Part shown: positions 1-11,024 of the stretch, in pieces | Position numbering within the stretch: position 1 is the stretch's first letter | Layout of the letters: each line of letters starts with the position of its first letter | Source of the DNA: Butyriboletus loyo | Taxonomy: Eukaryota; Basidiomycota; Agaricomycetes; Boletales; Boletaceae | DNA: 64,000 nt | Reading direction: 5' to 3' | NCBI GenBank assembly: GCA_038093515.1 | Contig: JBBPSI010000115.1 | Location: 1-64,000 of the forward strand | Notes under the pieces: generated by a model | The model's database searches: none | The model's input: only the letters and a program-made list of their open reading frames with translations | What the model was told of the DNA's origin: nothing | Translations under genes and position numbers: made by a program

Positions 1-1132
1 GTGCCGCAGAGGCCGCATACTCGTTCAGGGCAAAACTCCTGAATATGACCTGGGGCAATGCAGTGACAGAAGGGGCAAGTGTAGTTGGGGCACTCCCTAC
101 GAAAGTGGCTGACGGTGCCACACTCAAAGCAAAGTTGTGGGTGGACGAGGCAAGGTTGAGCAGGGTGTGGGCTGCTGACAGGGGATCTGTCATTGAAAAT
201 GATGGGGGCATCACGAGTGCCATGGGTGGTGAGGTAGGGCAGTGGAGGTGCATACGAGGAGCTGGTAGAACCAGCAGTTGCAGCGAGGGGGGAGGAGACC
301 CAAGGGATGAAGTGGAGGCAGGGGTCATTCTGCACATGGGCAGTTGAGGGGTAACGGACCATATGGCCCTATTGGCGATCCTCCTTCCTGCGGTGGTGAG
401 GGTGACCAACCCGGGGATAGCTCCAACCTGGAGAAGCGCCTGGCGAGGTTGGCGATGCACAGTTCTAGGTGGTAGAGGGGAGTGTCGACGAGCGACCTGG
501 GGCTCATCGACATTGGTCCGAAAGGACTCCAGGGATTTGCCAGTGGTCTCACGGGACGAGTCTGCTACCAATGTGGTTGCAGGAGACTCTCTAGTGGATG
601 GTGCTGGAACAGGTAGAGGTGGAGGAGATCCTTCTGTGGCAGGATGAGGAGGGGGGTTGGGGCTGCAAGCAGTGGGGTGGAGGAAGCTGATGCGGTCGTT
701 AGACTGAAAATAAAACACTCTCTCCCTAGGAGCAAGAGCAACCAGGATGGGGCGGAGGACAGGGGCCAAGATGCCTGGGAGGAGCTGATCCACAATGTAC
801 CCGAAGCCTTCAGCATGAAGGATGTCGAGGGTATATCCTCTAGCCTCCATCAGGGAGGTTTCCAGGGCAGTGGCGTATACAGGGGGTTGGTTGTCTGGGC
901 AGAGGCGGGTGTGGATGGTGCGGGCGAGGGTGTAGGACCGGTAAAGACTGGTGAGGGTGCGGAGGACATAGTCCCCAGTGAAATCCATACGTTGCTCCAA
1001 GGCATATGTAGCGATGGGGTTTTCAATGACAGCAGTGTAAAGGATGTGGCAAGAGGAGACTGGGAGATGCGAAGAGCGAACAGGAAGTTGAGCCAGGAGT
1101 GGGGCATTGTTTTCAGCGGGAGGGATAGCCAT
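1..1132 (-). pseudogene. Zinc-knuckle reading frame directly downstream of pol, frame-disrupted
   Basis: An ATG at 1132 lies 7 nt after the pol stop. One frame is open without a stop from there to the window edge, but the sequence that makes sense switches frame. The first part (MAIPPAENNAPLLAQLP onward) is in the ATG frame to about 480. A coiled-coil-like stretch with LELCIANLARRFSRLEL is in a second frame at about 400-460. From about 356 down to 1 a third frame gives CFECGTVSHFRREC, a perfect CX2CX4HX4C knuckle, followed by a second, longer-spaced CX2CX6HX4C. This resembles a Gag nucleocapsid but stands after pol rather than before it. Two frameshifts indicate decay. I do not recognise the N-terminal part. 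Confidence 0.55.
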
Positions 1133-1139
1133 CTTTGTT

Positions 1140-1805
1140 TTACTGTGAAGATGGGGAAGGAAACTCTCTGGGGTGGCACAGCTTATAAGCCTTGAGCAAG
1201 GCCTGCACATGGACCAGGTTCCCGTTTGATTCCCAGGTGTTCTTAGCCATGGAGTATCCTTTCCAGGACACAAGGAATGGACGGTGTCCTTTTGATCCAC
1301 AGTGCGATAGGATCTTATCGATTTTGTACTCTTCATCTCCATCTATTTCTTCTGGAGGGGGATTGGTAAAGTTTGGACCATGCTCCGCAGTTTCACAATA
1401 GGGAGTCAGAAGTGACGCATGGAAGACATCGTGGATCTTCCAGGTTGGCAGCAATCAGAGTCTGTATGCCACAGGGCAGACAACCTGTGCAATCTCGAAC
1501 AGTCCTTCCCGTCTCAGGGCAAGCTTCTTTGATGGGTACCTGAGTCGAAGGTTACATCCCTTGAGCCAAACCTTATCTCCTGTCTTCCACAGATGGAACT
1601 TGGATGAGATCTGTTCCTTCATCAACCGTCGTGCCTTTTCGTGGGCTTCCAGGGCTTCCATTCAGGCTCCTGTGAGTTCCGAAAGTCTGGACTTGAGGGT
1701 GGGGAGGAACATCTTTCCAATCAGAGGATAAGATCTCAGTTCATACCTGACCATCAAAGAGAAAGGAGTCACATTGGTTGAGGAGTGTGTCATTGAGTTG
1801 AACTC
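1140..1805 (-). pseudogene. Ty3/gypsy pol 3' end: integrase C-terminus plus chromodomain
   Basis: The frame opens with an integrase-like stretch (HSSTNVTPF at about 1780, then LPTLKSRLSEL), followed directly by a TGA at 1662-1664. The same frame resumes as EALEAHEKARRLMKEQ and GDKVWLKG, the typical C-terminal strand of Ty3-family integrases. Then come WKIHDVFHASLL and a chromodomain with FLVSWKGYS and NTWE, ending in TAA at 1140. The chromodomain would direct insertion to marked chromatin; that is family knowledge, not seen here. The in-frame stop between catalytic part and C-terminal part and the loss of everything upstream make this a dead copy. Confidence 0.85.
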
Positions 1806-3340
1806 CTTGTTCATACTTGCCTGTGCTTTGTGTAGCGCAGCAACTGTAGTGGACCCTGTGTGACATAGTATTCATACTGGCATTCGACCATGCGTTGCTT
1901 GCATAACAAAAGGTTGTAACTGTGACCTAAAATACTACTTTTCAACTCTCCTGATTCTCTGTGTGATTGTCTAGTCACCCTCCACCCTTGCCCTTTGAAC
2001 TTCAAGCTATAGCCAATGGGTTCTGCCTATCCTATCGCATTTCTGTGTCCTCTCCAGTCTGTTCTGCAGTGGAGGAAGTTCAGAATTGCAGGTTTTCTGT
2101 GTAAACATCAGTGGAATGACCTTCCCTAGTAATCCTCTCTTCATTTCCTCTTTACTTCCCTTTGGAGTTGATCTTATTGCACCCTTCCTATTGATTGGAT
2201 TGAGTTCTTCCTGTAGCAGGATTCTTCACTCTCAGTCCCTTCTTGTATCATTCATCAGCTTTACTGCTAAGAAGCAGAAGTGAAGAGGAAGATCTAGTTA
2301 TTTTGTTACACTGATGCACTAACAACTAGACTTTCAGCTGCCACTCAAGTATAGGCAGACAATACTGGGAGGTCTCAGTTATGACTTATGTAGTTCAGGA
2401 ACTACATAAGTGAACTGGAGAGAACTAAGTTGCTAGCATTAAATGTGTAGAACTAGATGGTTTGCACTAGTATATGGTGCTGGTATTTACACTGGGACAT
2501 CCATGCACAGACCATGCCTACATTGGGTTATCAGAGTCATAGCAAGCCAGAAGGAGTTGCTATGAGTTGAATTGGCTGAAAGGGGAAATGACTCTAGAAG
2601 AGTCTAGAGTAGAAAGAAAGGTAGTGTCCAGATAAAGAAGAGGGGTGACTAAGCATGGTGCCTAAGTATCCAAAGGGCACCAATGCAGGTAGCCCATTGT
2701 AGTCCATAAGGAAGAGGAAATAGGAGAAAGGAAATCATAACAGAAATCAGAAATGCAAGTCTTAGTTTCAAGAAAGGCAGTGTTTACTATTTAGACATCA
2801 GATATTTGAAATAGTATGTCAATATGCCAAACTTTATGAGGTGGATGTGTGAAACATGCTGACAAATACCATCCATATGTGGTTACCATGTGATGATTCA
2901 AATAATACACAACATGAGTAAACAAAAAATGAAATGTGATATAAAGCCACTGTGCTTGCCTATACTAATCCTTACACTCCTTTCATCCCACCAACCACCC
3001 TGAACATTGTTTACTGCTGAAGGTGGGTTTATATTGTTGTTCAACAATAACATTCAAATTCAATTCACCTCTTATTATATTTGGCCAGTGTTTGCACTTT
3101 ACAAGTAAGCTCAAAACCTTTGATTCTTTCAAGCTGTATCATGCAAAAGAGTGTTATGATCTAATTCAAGTTCTTGTCAAAGACTGGCCAAGAAATGGCT
3201 CTTTCTTTGAGTCCCCAACAAATTAAGCAGATCATACCCACCCCACTATTAGATTCATTACCCAACACAACACTGGCACTACAACCTTACTGTATGTTAC
3301 TTTTTTTCAACTGGTTGACAGTATAGTAATATTATCTACT
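1806..3340. other. AT-rich gene-free stretch
   Basis: No supported gene. The base composition is visibly AT-richer than the flanking coding DNA, and short reading frames here show no recognisable protein. It contains a 13-bp-arm inverted repeat at 2384-2411. The tract may be old repeat sequence continuous with the retrotransposon fragment to its left; that is inference. Confidence 0.5.
2384..2411. repeat. Perfect 13-bp inverted repeat, 2-nt loop
   Basis: The arm ACTTATGTAGTTC is followed by AG and then its exact reverse complement. It sits in gene-free AT-rich DNA. Confidence 0.85.
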
Positions 3341-5264
3341 TTGACAGCTACTCCAAGACAATTCACTGAAGCATTGCATGATAGGTCTGATCATCAGGTA
3401 TCTTTATACAGTGACTGCCTACTCACAATCCTGACTATGCTTTCCAAGACATTGTCTATGGGTCAAGCAGAACCTAGTTCAGATTTCGGACATGTCATTT
3501 ATGATGAAGACCTGAGCAAATTTGCTTCAAACACTCGGGTAGTACCTGACCTTCCATCTTGGACACCACGTAGGACACTGGGAGATGATGAAGATTCAAC
3601 AGCATCAGACCCCAAGGCTGATGAGCTTTCGATCACGAAATCGACTGACTCGGCAACGGAACGACTCGGGGAAGTGCTAACCAACGCTCAACCAGCAGCA
3701 AAAAGCATCATGACTGCTGGACAGACACTGAAATCATCGTCTGACGCAAAGCCTTCCAAAGCAAAGAGAGCCACCTTTGACGGCGTTCTCATCGCACTTA
3801 AGGGGCCACCCCGCCACAAAAAGTATAGTTCGCAAACGCGATCGAGGCCAGTACCTGCTGCAAACACGCAGGTGTTAAGCCTAGTGGACGCGTTAGCGCG
3901 TACGTTTGATGCGAACAGACATACCGAGGACCCCTTTCCCCGTCGATTTCGCACAGGGTTACACCAGCGTGACGACGCATCGACGGCACCGCAAACGGAT
4001 GCGGAGACCACCGAAGCTGAAGACGAGCAACTTCAGCTCAACGCGCGTCTCGCTTACACGTCCTTGAAGAAACGACACACGCGAGCAAAGGTCGCGAATG
4101 CTTCCGAGACAAATTCCGAAGACGCCACCCCTTTTTTGCAGGACATCGCGCCTCTTGAGCGACCGGTCAAACGGCGCAAGCCGATCTCATACGAATTAAA
4201 CCCTGCATTGATTGACGCAGCCCTCGGGACAGTACAAGCACCAATTAGCTGGAATGCTAGATTGAACATCATCGGAGACGAAAACTCTGTTAGTCCGGCA
4301 CAGACTGTACATGTTCCCTCTGCGGACGTCCGGATGGTCGTTGACGAGGGTGTCCATACTGCCGGCTCTCCTGGAAAAGGTTCCAGTCTCCCTTCGACCC
4401 CGGCCGCGAATGAATGGCGTACGCCGACGTGGGGGGATCCCAAAAGAGCCGTGCTCGAGAGCTATCTATCTCGCGGATCCCAGTTCAGGCAACGGTTGAA
4501 CGCCATCTTTGGCGCGAACGCCATCGTACGAACGGACAGAATTGCTCGGCCCAGACCTGTGAGTTCCGCCCCATATACCAAAACGATGCTGTATGCTCTG
4601 AGGAACTAACATGAAGTGTGTTTCACAGGTTGATCTCGACGTTTACGCTCCGCTAGACGAAGCTGAGAGAGAGCCCAGTGCGAACATTAACGAGTTGACC
4701 GTATCGGTTAGCTCCGCCTCCACTGCGGAAGAGGGCGCGAGCGCTATTCCCGGCACCCGAATTACAAGCGAGTCTCCTGACATCCCACCCGCTGACACTA
4801 GTATGGACCAATTGTCCAGAAATCAACCTAGCGGAGTGGACCCCTTGACGAAATCAACATTCGACGCCGGCGGCGGGGAACAGATAAGTGGCTGGATTGC
4901 CGCTCTGCAACGCCTCGTCAAGGGGAAAGTATACGTCAAGGACGAGGTGAGCCCGCGCGTTTAGCTAGACGTATCTTCATCACCACTCATTCGTATATAG
5001 GATCTAGAAACGTTGAGCATCATCCTCGCGGAGATTGAATCTGTGAAGGACAGCCTGAACGAAAGCATTCCGATGGTTAGTCTGAATCCAAGCGTCAGCA
5101 CAATTCACTCATTGCCAACCCTTCAGACTTCCGAGCTGCGCGAGAGCGTCAAGCAGCTCTCTGAACTACACGAGATACCATTCGGAGATAGAAATAAGTT
5201 GCGCCAGCGCGCTGAGAATATCTTTCGTACATGGCTGTACGTGGGGAAGCCAGGAGATTCTTGA
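3341..5264 (+). CDS. Hypothetical protein, mostly disordered, helical C-terminus
   Basis: Three exons, 3341-4558, 4629-4946 and 5001-5264, give about 599 residues. Both introns are GT-AG (GTGAGT and GTGAGC donors). I do not recognise the protein. Most of it is Ser/Thr/Pro/Asp-rich low-complexity sequence with a basic patch PVKRRKPISYELNP near residue 280 that could be a nuclear signal. The last roughly 90 residues are helical (LETLSIILAEIESVKDSL, then a segment ending IFRTWLYVGKPGDS) and faintly recall the four-helix TFIIS N-terminal/LW fold; this is a guess. The start codon is uncertain because the first 100 codons lie in the AT-rich tract; an ATG near 3440 (MLSKTL) or 3461 (MGQAEP) would also fit. 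It is convergent with MSS1, with 189 bp between stops. Confidence 0.6.
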
Positions 5265-5453
5265 TGCCCTTGTCCGTTGATATCATTCACAAGCCATGTG
5301 TATACCTGATTTTCATTACCCTGTGGTGTCATGTCACATTCTTGTCTTTTGGGACAGCAAAAGTTTATTCAGTAGAATTGAATTTCCTTCGTAGTGCTAC
5401 ATTGATTTTGTCCCTCTACGGAGGTACCGCGGTATTGAGTGCAAGAAATCCTG

Positions 5454-7552
5454 TTACTTTCCCACACAGAAGGAACTGAAAATTGCGCCTAAAACTTCCT
5501 CCGTATTGATATCGGATCCAGAAGCAGCTCCGATCGCACGTGCGGCATATCGCAGAGATTCTGCAGCGATGTCGATCTGGGAAAACGCTGCGTAAAAAGA
5601 TTCGTCAGAGTGACCGAGGTCCCCAGGTTACGAGTGACTTACGATAGGACTTGAATTCCTCTAGATGCCTCACTGCAGATTCTAAGTAGTCTCGGTGACG
5701 TGCCTGAGTAACGAGTGGAGATTCGTCAAGAGACATTGTTTCAGTGTACCTTGAGTGATTTATATGATGAAAGGACGACGACGATTGAATAAGGACCTAC
5801 GCATATCTCTCCTTCAGCATCGACGCAAGACCGTCCAAAAATTCCTTTGTTCCTTCACCAGAACGGAGACTTATACTCCAGAAATATCGTGTAGTCCCCA
5901 AGGGGTGCTGAAGTAGAGCATCGTTCAACGCATCCCGCAAGTTGTAGGAGGATACCCGAGCCAGGTCAGATTTGTTGAGAAGAAAGACGGTGTCAGGCTT
6001 CAGATGACCGACGACATCATCTGGTACATTGATCTTTATTTCTCCCTCCGCTGTCCTTGATATAATTTCGTCGAGAGAAAGTACGCAAATTGAGACGTCC
6101 GAACCTTCAATACTGCTACTCTTAGCAATATTCCAGCCGAAACGAAACGAAACCAGACTTACACATTACCAGCTCGCTCGACGCCAATCCTCTCAATAAC
6201 ATCATCGGTTGTACTTCGGATTCCCGCGCTATCGCTCAATACGACGGGTAATCCTCCGATATCGAGAGTGAGACTAAGGATGTCACGTGTTGTCCCAGGA
6301 ATCGGAGATACGATGGCAGCATCTCTCTCAGCTGGAAGAAACGTGTTAAACTGATCGTGTGCGGTGAATAGAAGCTACATGATAGACGAACCCAGGAAAT
6401 TGAAAAGGCTGCTCTTTCCAGCATTCGGAGGTCCAAAGATGGCAAGCTTGATGCCAGATCGGAGAATTTCCCCCCTGCGGTTGTCGGACAAATGAGAATG
6501 AATGCAGTCTATGATATCCTGTGCCCGCGCACAAGCTAGAAATTGTTGCAGCAGACTAACTCCGGGTGGACAGGTTACACACTAACCTTGTTCATACATC
6601 CGTTCTTGCCCCAACTCATCAACATCCTCACCAAAGTCGATGAATCCTTCGACACACATGAGACAATCCAGGATTTGAGCCCTCAAAGCATCAAAGCGGG
6701 CTTGTTGACTGCCCTGTTGCGAACTTGCCCATCAGTGTAAAGCGATGCTGAATGCGAGCGATGACATCTACCGCTGCATTAGACACCGCGACGCGTCTTT
6801 GCGTGTCCGTCTCGGCATCGATGAGATCCCGCAATCCCTCTACCTGGGTCAAATCCAACCGCCCGCCTTCGAAGGCGCGCCGAGTGAACTCTCCTGGCTG
6901 AGCCGGGCGGCAGTACGGTAACTTTGACAATGCTCGGAGTATGGAAGAGAGTACCGCTCGGCCAGAGTGCACTTGCAACTCGATGACGTCCTCCGTAGTA
7001 AAGGATTTTGGCCCTGTGTGGGTATAAATAGACTCGTTAGAATTTTGAGTCAGAGAACTCGCCTTTGAAGAAGAGAACTAAGCCATCATCCAATTTCTCC
7101 CCGGTGAGGGGGTCGATGACGCGACGAAGCTCCGCAAGGCGCGGGGTGGGTGGTTTGTCGACGGTAGACGCATGGATGGGACAAGTGACAGCTTTCCGGG
7201 CCCTGCAAGCGTCAGGCCCTGACACTCTGATGACAGCGACACCGCCTTTGCCTGGAGGAGTGGACAATGCATAAATAGTTCGCCGCTGGGCGTCGGAGGG
7301 TGTCAGATCGCGGAGAGCAACATGACCATCGGCCACGAGAAGTTCTTGGTGATTGGCATGGGGAAATGACTGATATGGGTAACGAAGGCAGCTATGCGAA
7401 TGGACGGGCTTGGTCGAATTTCTATGTGGAAAAGAGCGAATGACAGAGGGCAAAAAGAGTTTTGGCGATGCAAAAATGGACTGCGATGATCTGCCACGAA
7501 TACCTCCAGCTGATCGTCCGATGCTGCTGTAGCTCGAGCATAGCCGCACCAT
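5454..7552 (-). CDS. MSS1: Mitochondrial tRNA modification GTPase Mss1/MnmE
   Basis: Eight exons: 7552-7063, 7013-6772, 6713-6587, 6535-6392, 6331-6165, 6120-5801, 5749-5643, 5587-5454, giving 576 residues. MnmE family members, with Mto1, install the 5-carboxymethylaminomethyl-type modification on wobble uridine of mitochondrial tRNAs. The N-terminus is Arg/Ser-rich without acidic residues, as expected for a mitochondrial presequence. The folate-binding domain begins at [21 protein letters not shown] (about residue 95) and includes [14 protein letters not shown] and [10 protein letters not shown]. The G domain has GPPNAGKSS (G1), PGTTRD (G2), DSAG (G3) and NKSD (G4). The C-terminus is FSSFCVGK with the conserved cysteine. 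Intron 1 (7014-7062) has a GC donor (GCGAGT); only that border keeps the FKGPKSFT reading. Start is ATG at 7552, 153 bp from the divergent CNB1 start. Confidence 0.95.
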
Positions 7553-7705
7553 GTACTGGTCAACTTGCGAGAAATGTCGCGTTCAAGCTGGGCCACAGAT
7601 ATCCGCTCTTTCTCACGGACTCGCTGCCCTTGGCCACAAGTCTGAGCCCAATTGCTTCTTAGCTTCCTCGTCACCGTCAATCTCTACATCCACGTAGCAC
7701 TCATC
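7553..7705. promoter_or_regulatory. Shared divergent promoter MSS1/CNB1
   Basis: The two start codons face away from each other across 153 bp, so both core promoters and 5' UTRs must lie here or overlap. I see no clear TATA box. Confidence 0.6.
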
Positions 7706-8632
7706 ATGGGTCAAACACGTTCGTCTTTCCCTCACGGTATCACTGATACCAGCCTTACACACCATTGAACAGCATCCCAGTTCATGGAGGACATGCAAAA
7801 GCGGTCCAACTGTATGTCAATCGCCCATGTTTTCACTACCTTCAAATGACTCGATGGACTAGTCACGTCCGCTGAGCTGGAACGTCTGAAGAAGCGTTTC
7901 ATGAAACTCGATAGGCATGGATCCAATTCATCGTGAAATCACCAGTTGCTGACACGTTCCCAGTGATGGTTCAGGATCTATCGACCGCGAAGAGTTCTTG
8001 CAAATACCACAGATCGCCAGTAATCCGTTGGCATCGCGAATGATAGCCATCTTCGACGAAGAGTGTGTATTGCATGATCAAACACGAACCCTCTTGTCTC
8101 CCCTACACGTATCTGATACTTCTCGCTTGATTTTAGCGGTGGGGGGACTGTTGACTTTCAAGAATTCGTTGGCGGCCTAAGCGCTTTTAGCAGCCGTGGG
8201 GGCAGAGAGGAAAAACTGAGATGTCCGTTCCATCTTCTATTCCTTTGTCCTGGTTCTTACTTTCACGACGCAGTCGCTTTCAAGGTCTATGATGTCGACC
8301 GCGATGGCTTCATTTCCAACGGAGAATTGTTCCTCGTGCTCAAAATGATGGTCGGCAACAACCTCAAGGTTTGTGTGCTTATTTACATTTCACTTACACC
8401 CAATCGATGCCCTGATTTTTTAGGATCAACAACTTCAACAGATAGTTGACAAAACGATAATGGAAGGTGACCACGATCGAGATGGAAAACTCAGCTTTGA
8501 AGAGTTTGCTCAGATGGTTTCGAACACGGTGAACTTTGTTACTCGCCTGCCAAGTCGCAAAGATGATCATCCTCATAATATTCTTTTTAATAGGATATTG
8601 TGAAGCAAATGACCCTGGAAGACTTATTCTAG
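7706..8632 (+). CDS. CNB1: Calcineurin regulatory subunit B
   Basis: Eight exons: 7706-7718, 7773-7811, 7863-7914, 7964-8062, 8137-8222, 8274-8368, 8424-8528, 8594-8632, giving 175 residues, the usual family length. It binds calcium and activates the phosphatase catalytic subunit in the cytosol. The N-terminal MGQ provides the N-myristoylation glycine. Four EF-hands are visible: [36 protein letters not shown] and [12 protein letters not shown], each with the 12-residue loop. The protein ends [10 protein letters not shown]. The intron at 7915-7963 has to begin with GC (GCATGG) to keep the first EF-hand intact; a GT inside it would add seven residues to the calcium loop. The exons are very short, the first only 13 nt. 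Confidence 0.95.
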
Positions 8633-10272
8633 CCAGTTACATATCATACCCTCGGCGTCACACGACACAATACCATGGTTACTCGGAGTTGATCAGTTGG
8701 TAACGGGGGGGGTACAGCCATTTGTACTATAACACTTATTATCACGACTGTATGTTAAGAATCTGCATCCCTAAGAAAAACTGATTCTAAACCCCAAGGA
8801 AGACTTCACTTGATCACTGAGGCGTTCCAAGAGCATTTTTTATGGGCATTTGTGTTGGACGCAATGGTTTTTCTTGTTGGTCCATGCCTCTGACAGTGCA
8901 ACCTCTGCAGACTTCAGACAAATATTCGATTCCGTGTAATTGATTGCCATACAAATCTGAGTATCACCAAGCCTGATCTCCAGTCACAAACGACCTAGTT
9001 TCGCGAAGCAGTGGTGCCGACCGCGCCGCCCTGCTCACGATTAGCCAAATTTCATTTGACAGTTACCTTTCCGTTCCGTCAGTCGTGTAGCGCAACACTT
9101 CTCACTTCGAGGCAATCACAGGTATTCTCGCCAGTGACAATTCTTGCACACTGACAGGTGCGTTGGCATGATTAATTTGCGGCGCTGCTCTCTAAAAAAT
9201 CTATTCGACGACTGAATTCCTCATGGACATGAGCGCTTGAGTACCCAAGTGTGAGTGGAGCCATTAATGCTTCCACCTCCACATCCTAGCTGTGTCACAG
9301 CAAGTCATCTTGCCGCCGCCGGCAACGATGGCCAAGACACATGAAGAAAATATTTGCTCCTAAAGCAACAAGTAGAGGGTGCATTGGTCATCAAAAATCA
9401 AGGGACGTATCGACTTGACTCGAAGAGAACAAAACCTACGACGAGCTCCTATACCCTTCATGTGCCGGGACGCTCAAATCTTGTCTTCCCTTCTGAACCG
9501 ACCTTTGGCACTTGCGAGACTCGCGCCGACTGTCATAGTGCAAACGTCCGATGTCACGGACCCACGGCCTTTTGCCACACGACACTCGTTTGATCCTTCG
9601 TCGGAGGGCCCCTTTCACGCACCACTCTTGGTTAATTTATCACTAGAAACCAAGATCGCATGCACTTGTTGAACTTCATGCATGACGGGCTTAAACTCAC
9701 AACCCAAACTCAAAAGAATGAGATGAATGAGGTACTATGAGGGCTTGTGTGATTTGTAACATTGGGATGGAAGGCAATGCTGGCAATATTCATACGCAAG
9801 AAAATAATTAGGTAGTAAGACCAATTAGTTCACAAGGATGCCGTACATGGTAAAAGAACAACAGTTCAAGGGATGGGTAGGGACAACGCGCGTACAAGTA
9901 ACAACTTGAAAGGCAGGTACTGGAGAGAGCAGGGAATCCTGGGTAGTGGGATGATACACCACATCGACATCGATAGTAGGTATGAGTTAGGTGACGGTCA
10001 GTAACGGGCTAACAGTGAGGAACATGGCAGTCGGCCGTGGGGGTCAAAATAGCCTTCTATTCTATGTTTCGCCCGACTTCGCGAGCCGGTCAAGCGGATG
10101 TGAGCAGGCGAGTGGCGTAGGGGGCGATACGATAGGAGATGTGGAGGTGGGAAAAGAGGAGTGGTGGTACAACGATGTCAGGGAGGTGAGTCAGAAAATT
10201 GTACACGTTTGGTCAAACGGGAGCAAAGAGGATGGAGTGGTGCATGGCCATCCAGGTCGTGTGGCTATTTTG
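8633..10272. other. Gene-free intergenic stretch
   Basis: About 1.6 kb between CNB1 and the small minus-strand gene. Overlapping short frames at 9354-9672 on both strands have no recognisable product and no splice partners that extend them. I see no RNA gene or repeat. Confidence 0.5.
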
Positions 10273-11024
10273 TCACTCCCAAGATGGGACACCCATCATA
10301 AAGGGTGAGTGCGAGCTCGGCCTTCCTACATGGCTGAAAAAAGAAGTGTGGGATTGTTGTGTCGGCTGCGAGGCTTGCAGGTAAAATGGGTCTGTGGAAG
10401 TGAAGAGAGAGGAAGAACACGCGTCGATGGGAGAGCTCATGTTTGACATTGAGATTGGGGTCGATGCTGGGGTAGAGAGGACCCTTGTTGCAGACCCATG
10501 GACATCACCTTTGCAAGGGGACCATAGATATGCATTCGGGGAACGTGGTGAATCGGGAGTTACCATGTCCTCCACGGTGCGTTCTTCGTCCATCTCCTCA
10601 AAGTCGCACAAGCCATCAGCGGCGCTCTGTCGCCGTGGAAAGGAAGCACTCCGGTTACGAGAGTGGCTTGCGTGTTCTGGAACTGGGAGTGGCCATGTAA
10701 AGGTGGCGGAGGAGGGCGTCCGAGCGGTAGGGGTAGTGCAGTGCTGCACATTTGTCGGATCACGCCGAGCAATGTTCACACTAACGCCGTGGACAAAAGC
10801 AGGGGTATGAGGGTGAGATGGGGATAGGGACAACTGGTGGGTCAAGAGGGTCTGCGCGAGCTGGGCCTGGAGAAGAAGCGGGGTAAGGTGAGAGATCTTT
10901 ACCAATGCAAAGCGGTGTGGGGTAAATGAGTTTTATCTACCTGAAGTGCAGCGAGGTCAGTTGCTTCCTGGCCGATGTGGTTGGCAGACAAGGAAGCGAC
11001 GAGGTCGTCGACTGAGACGTTCAT
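10273..11024 (-). CDS. Conserved small Ser/Pro-rich protein of unknown function
   Basis: Two exons, 11024-10941 and 10896-10273, joined by a 44-nt GT-AG intron, give 235 residues. The start is MNVSVDDLVASLSANHIGQE at 11024. The N-terminal 45 residues look helical and hydrophobic-patterned (ATDLAALQ, then ISHLTPLLLQAQLAQTLL); the rest is Ser/Pro/Thr-rich and probably disordered, with an acidic spot DFEEMDEERTVEDM near residue 130. I believe proteins of this pattern recur in agaricomycetes but know no function. The sense-strand sequence upstream shows a TTTATAG about 70 nt before the ATG. It stands alone, flanked by long empty stretches. Confidence 0.7.

Larger units (their letters stand above)
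1..1805 (-). mobile_element. Decayed Ty3/gypsy-type retrotransposon fragment
   Basis: Reading the minus strand from 1805 down, the sequence gives the end of an integrase catalytic region, the integrase C-terminal domain, a chromodomain, a stop, and then a zinc-knuckle reading frame that runs off the window at position 1. No reverse transcriptase, protease or LTR is visible inside the window; the 5' part of the element is missing upstream of about 1805 and the 3' end lies beyond the edge. In-frame stops and frame changes show it is not intact. Placement in the chromodomain Ty3/gypsy group rests on the integrase-chromodomain order, which is known for that group. Confidence 0.8.

Noticed and set aside
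644..1195. Plus-strand open frame of 183 codons
   Set aside because: It lies antisense to the zinc-knuckle frame and has no recognisable protein; long antisense frames are expected opposite GC-rich coding DNA.
9354..9672. Pair of overlapping plus-strand frames and one minus-strand frame
   Set aside because: Mutually overlapping, without signal peptide or domain; judged to be chance.
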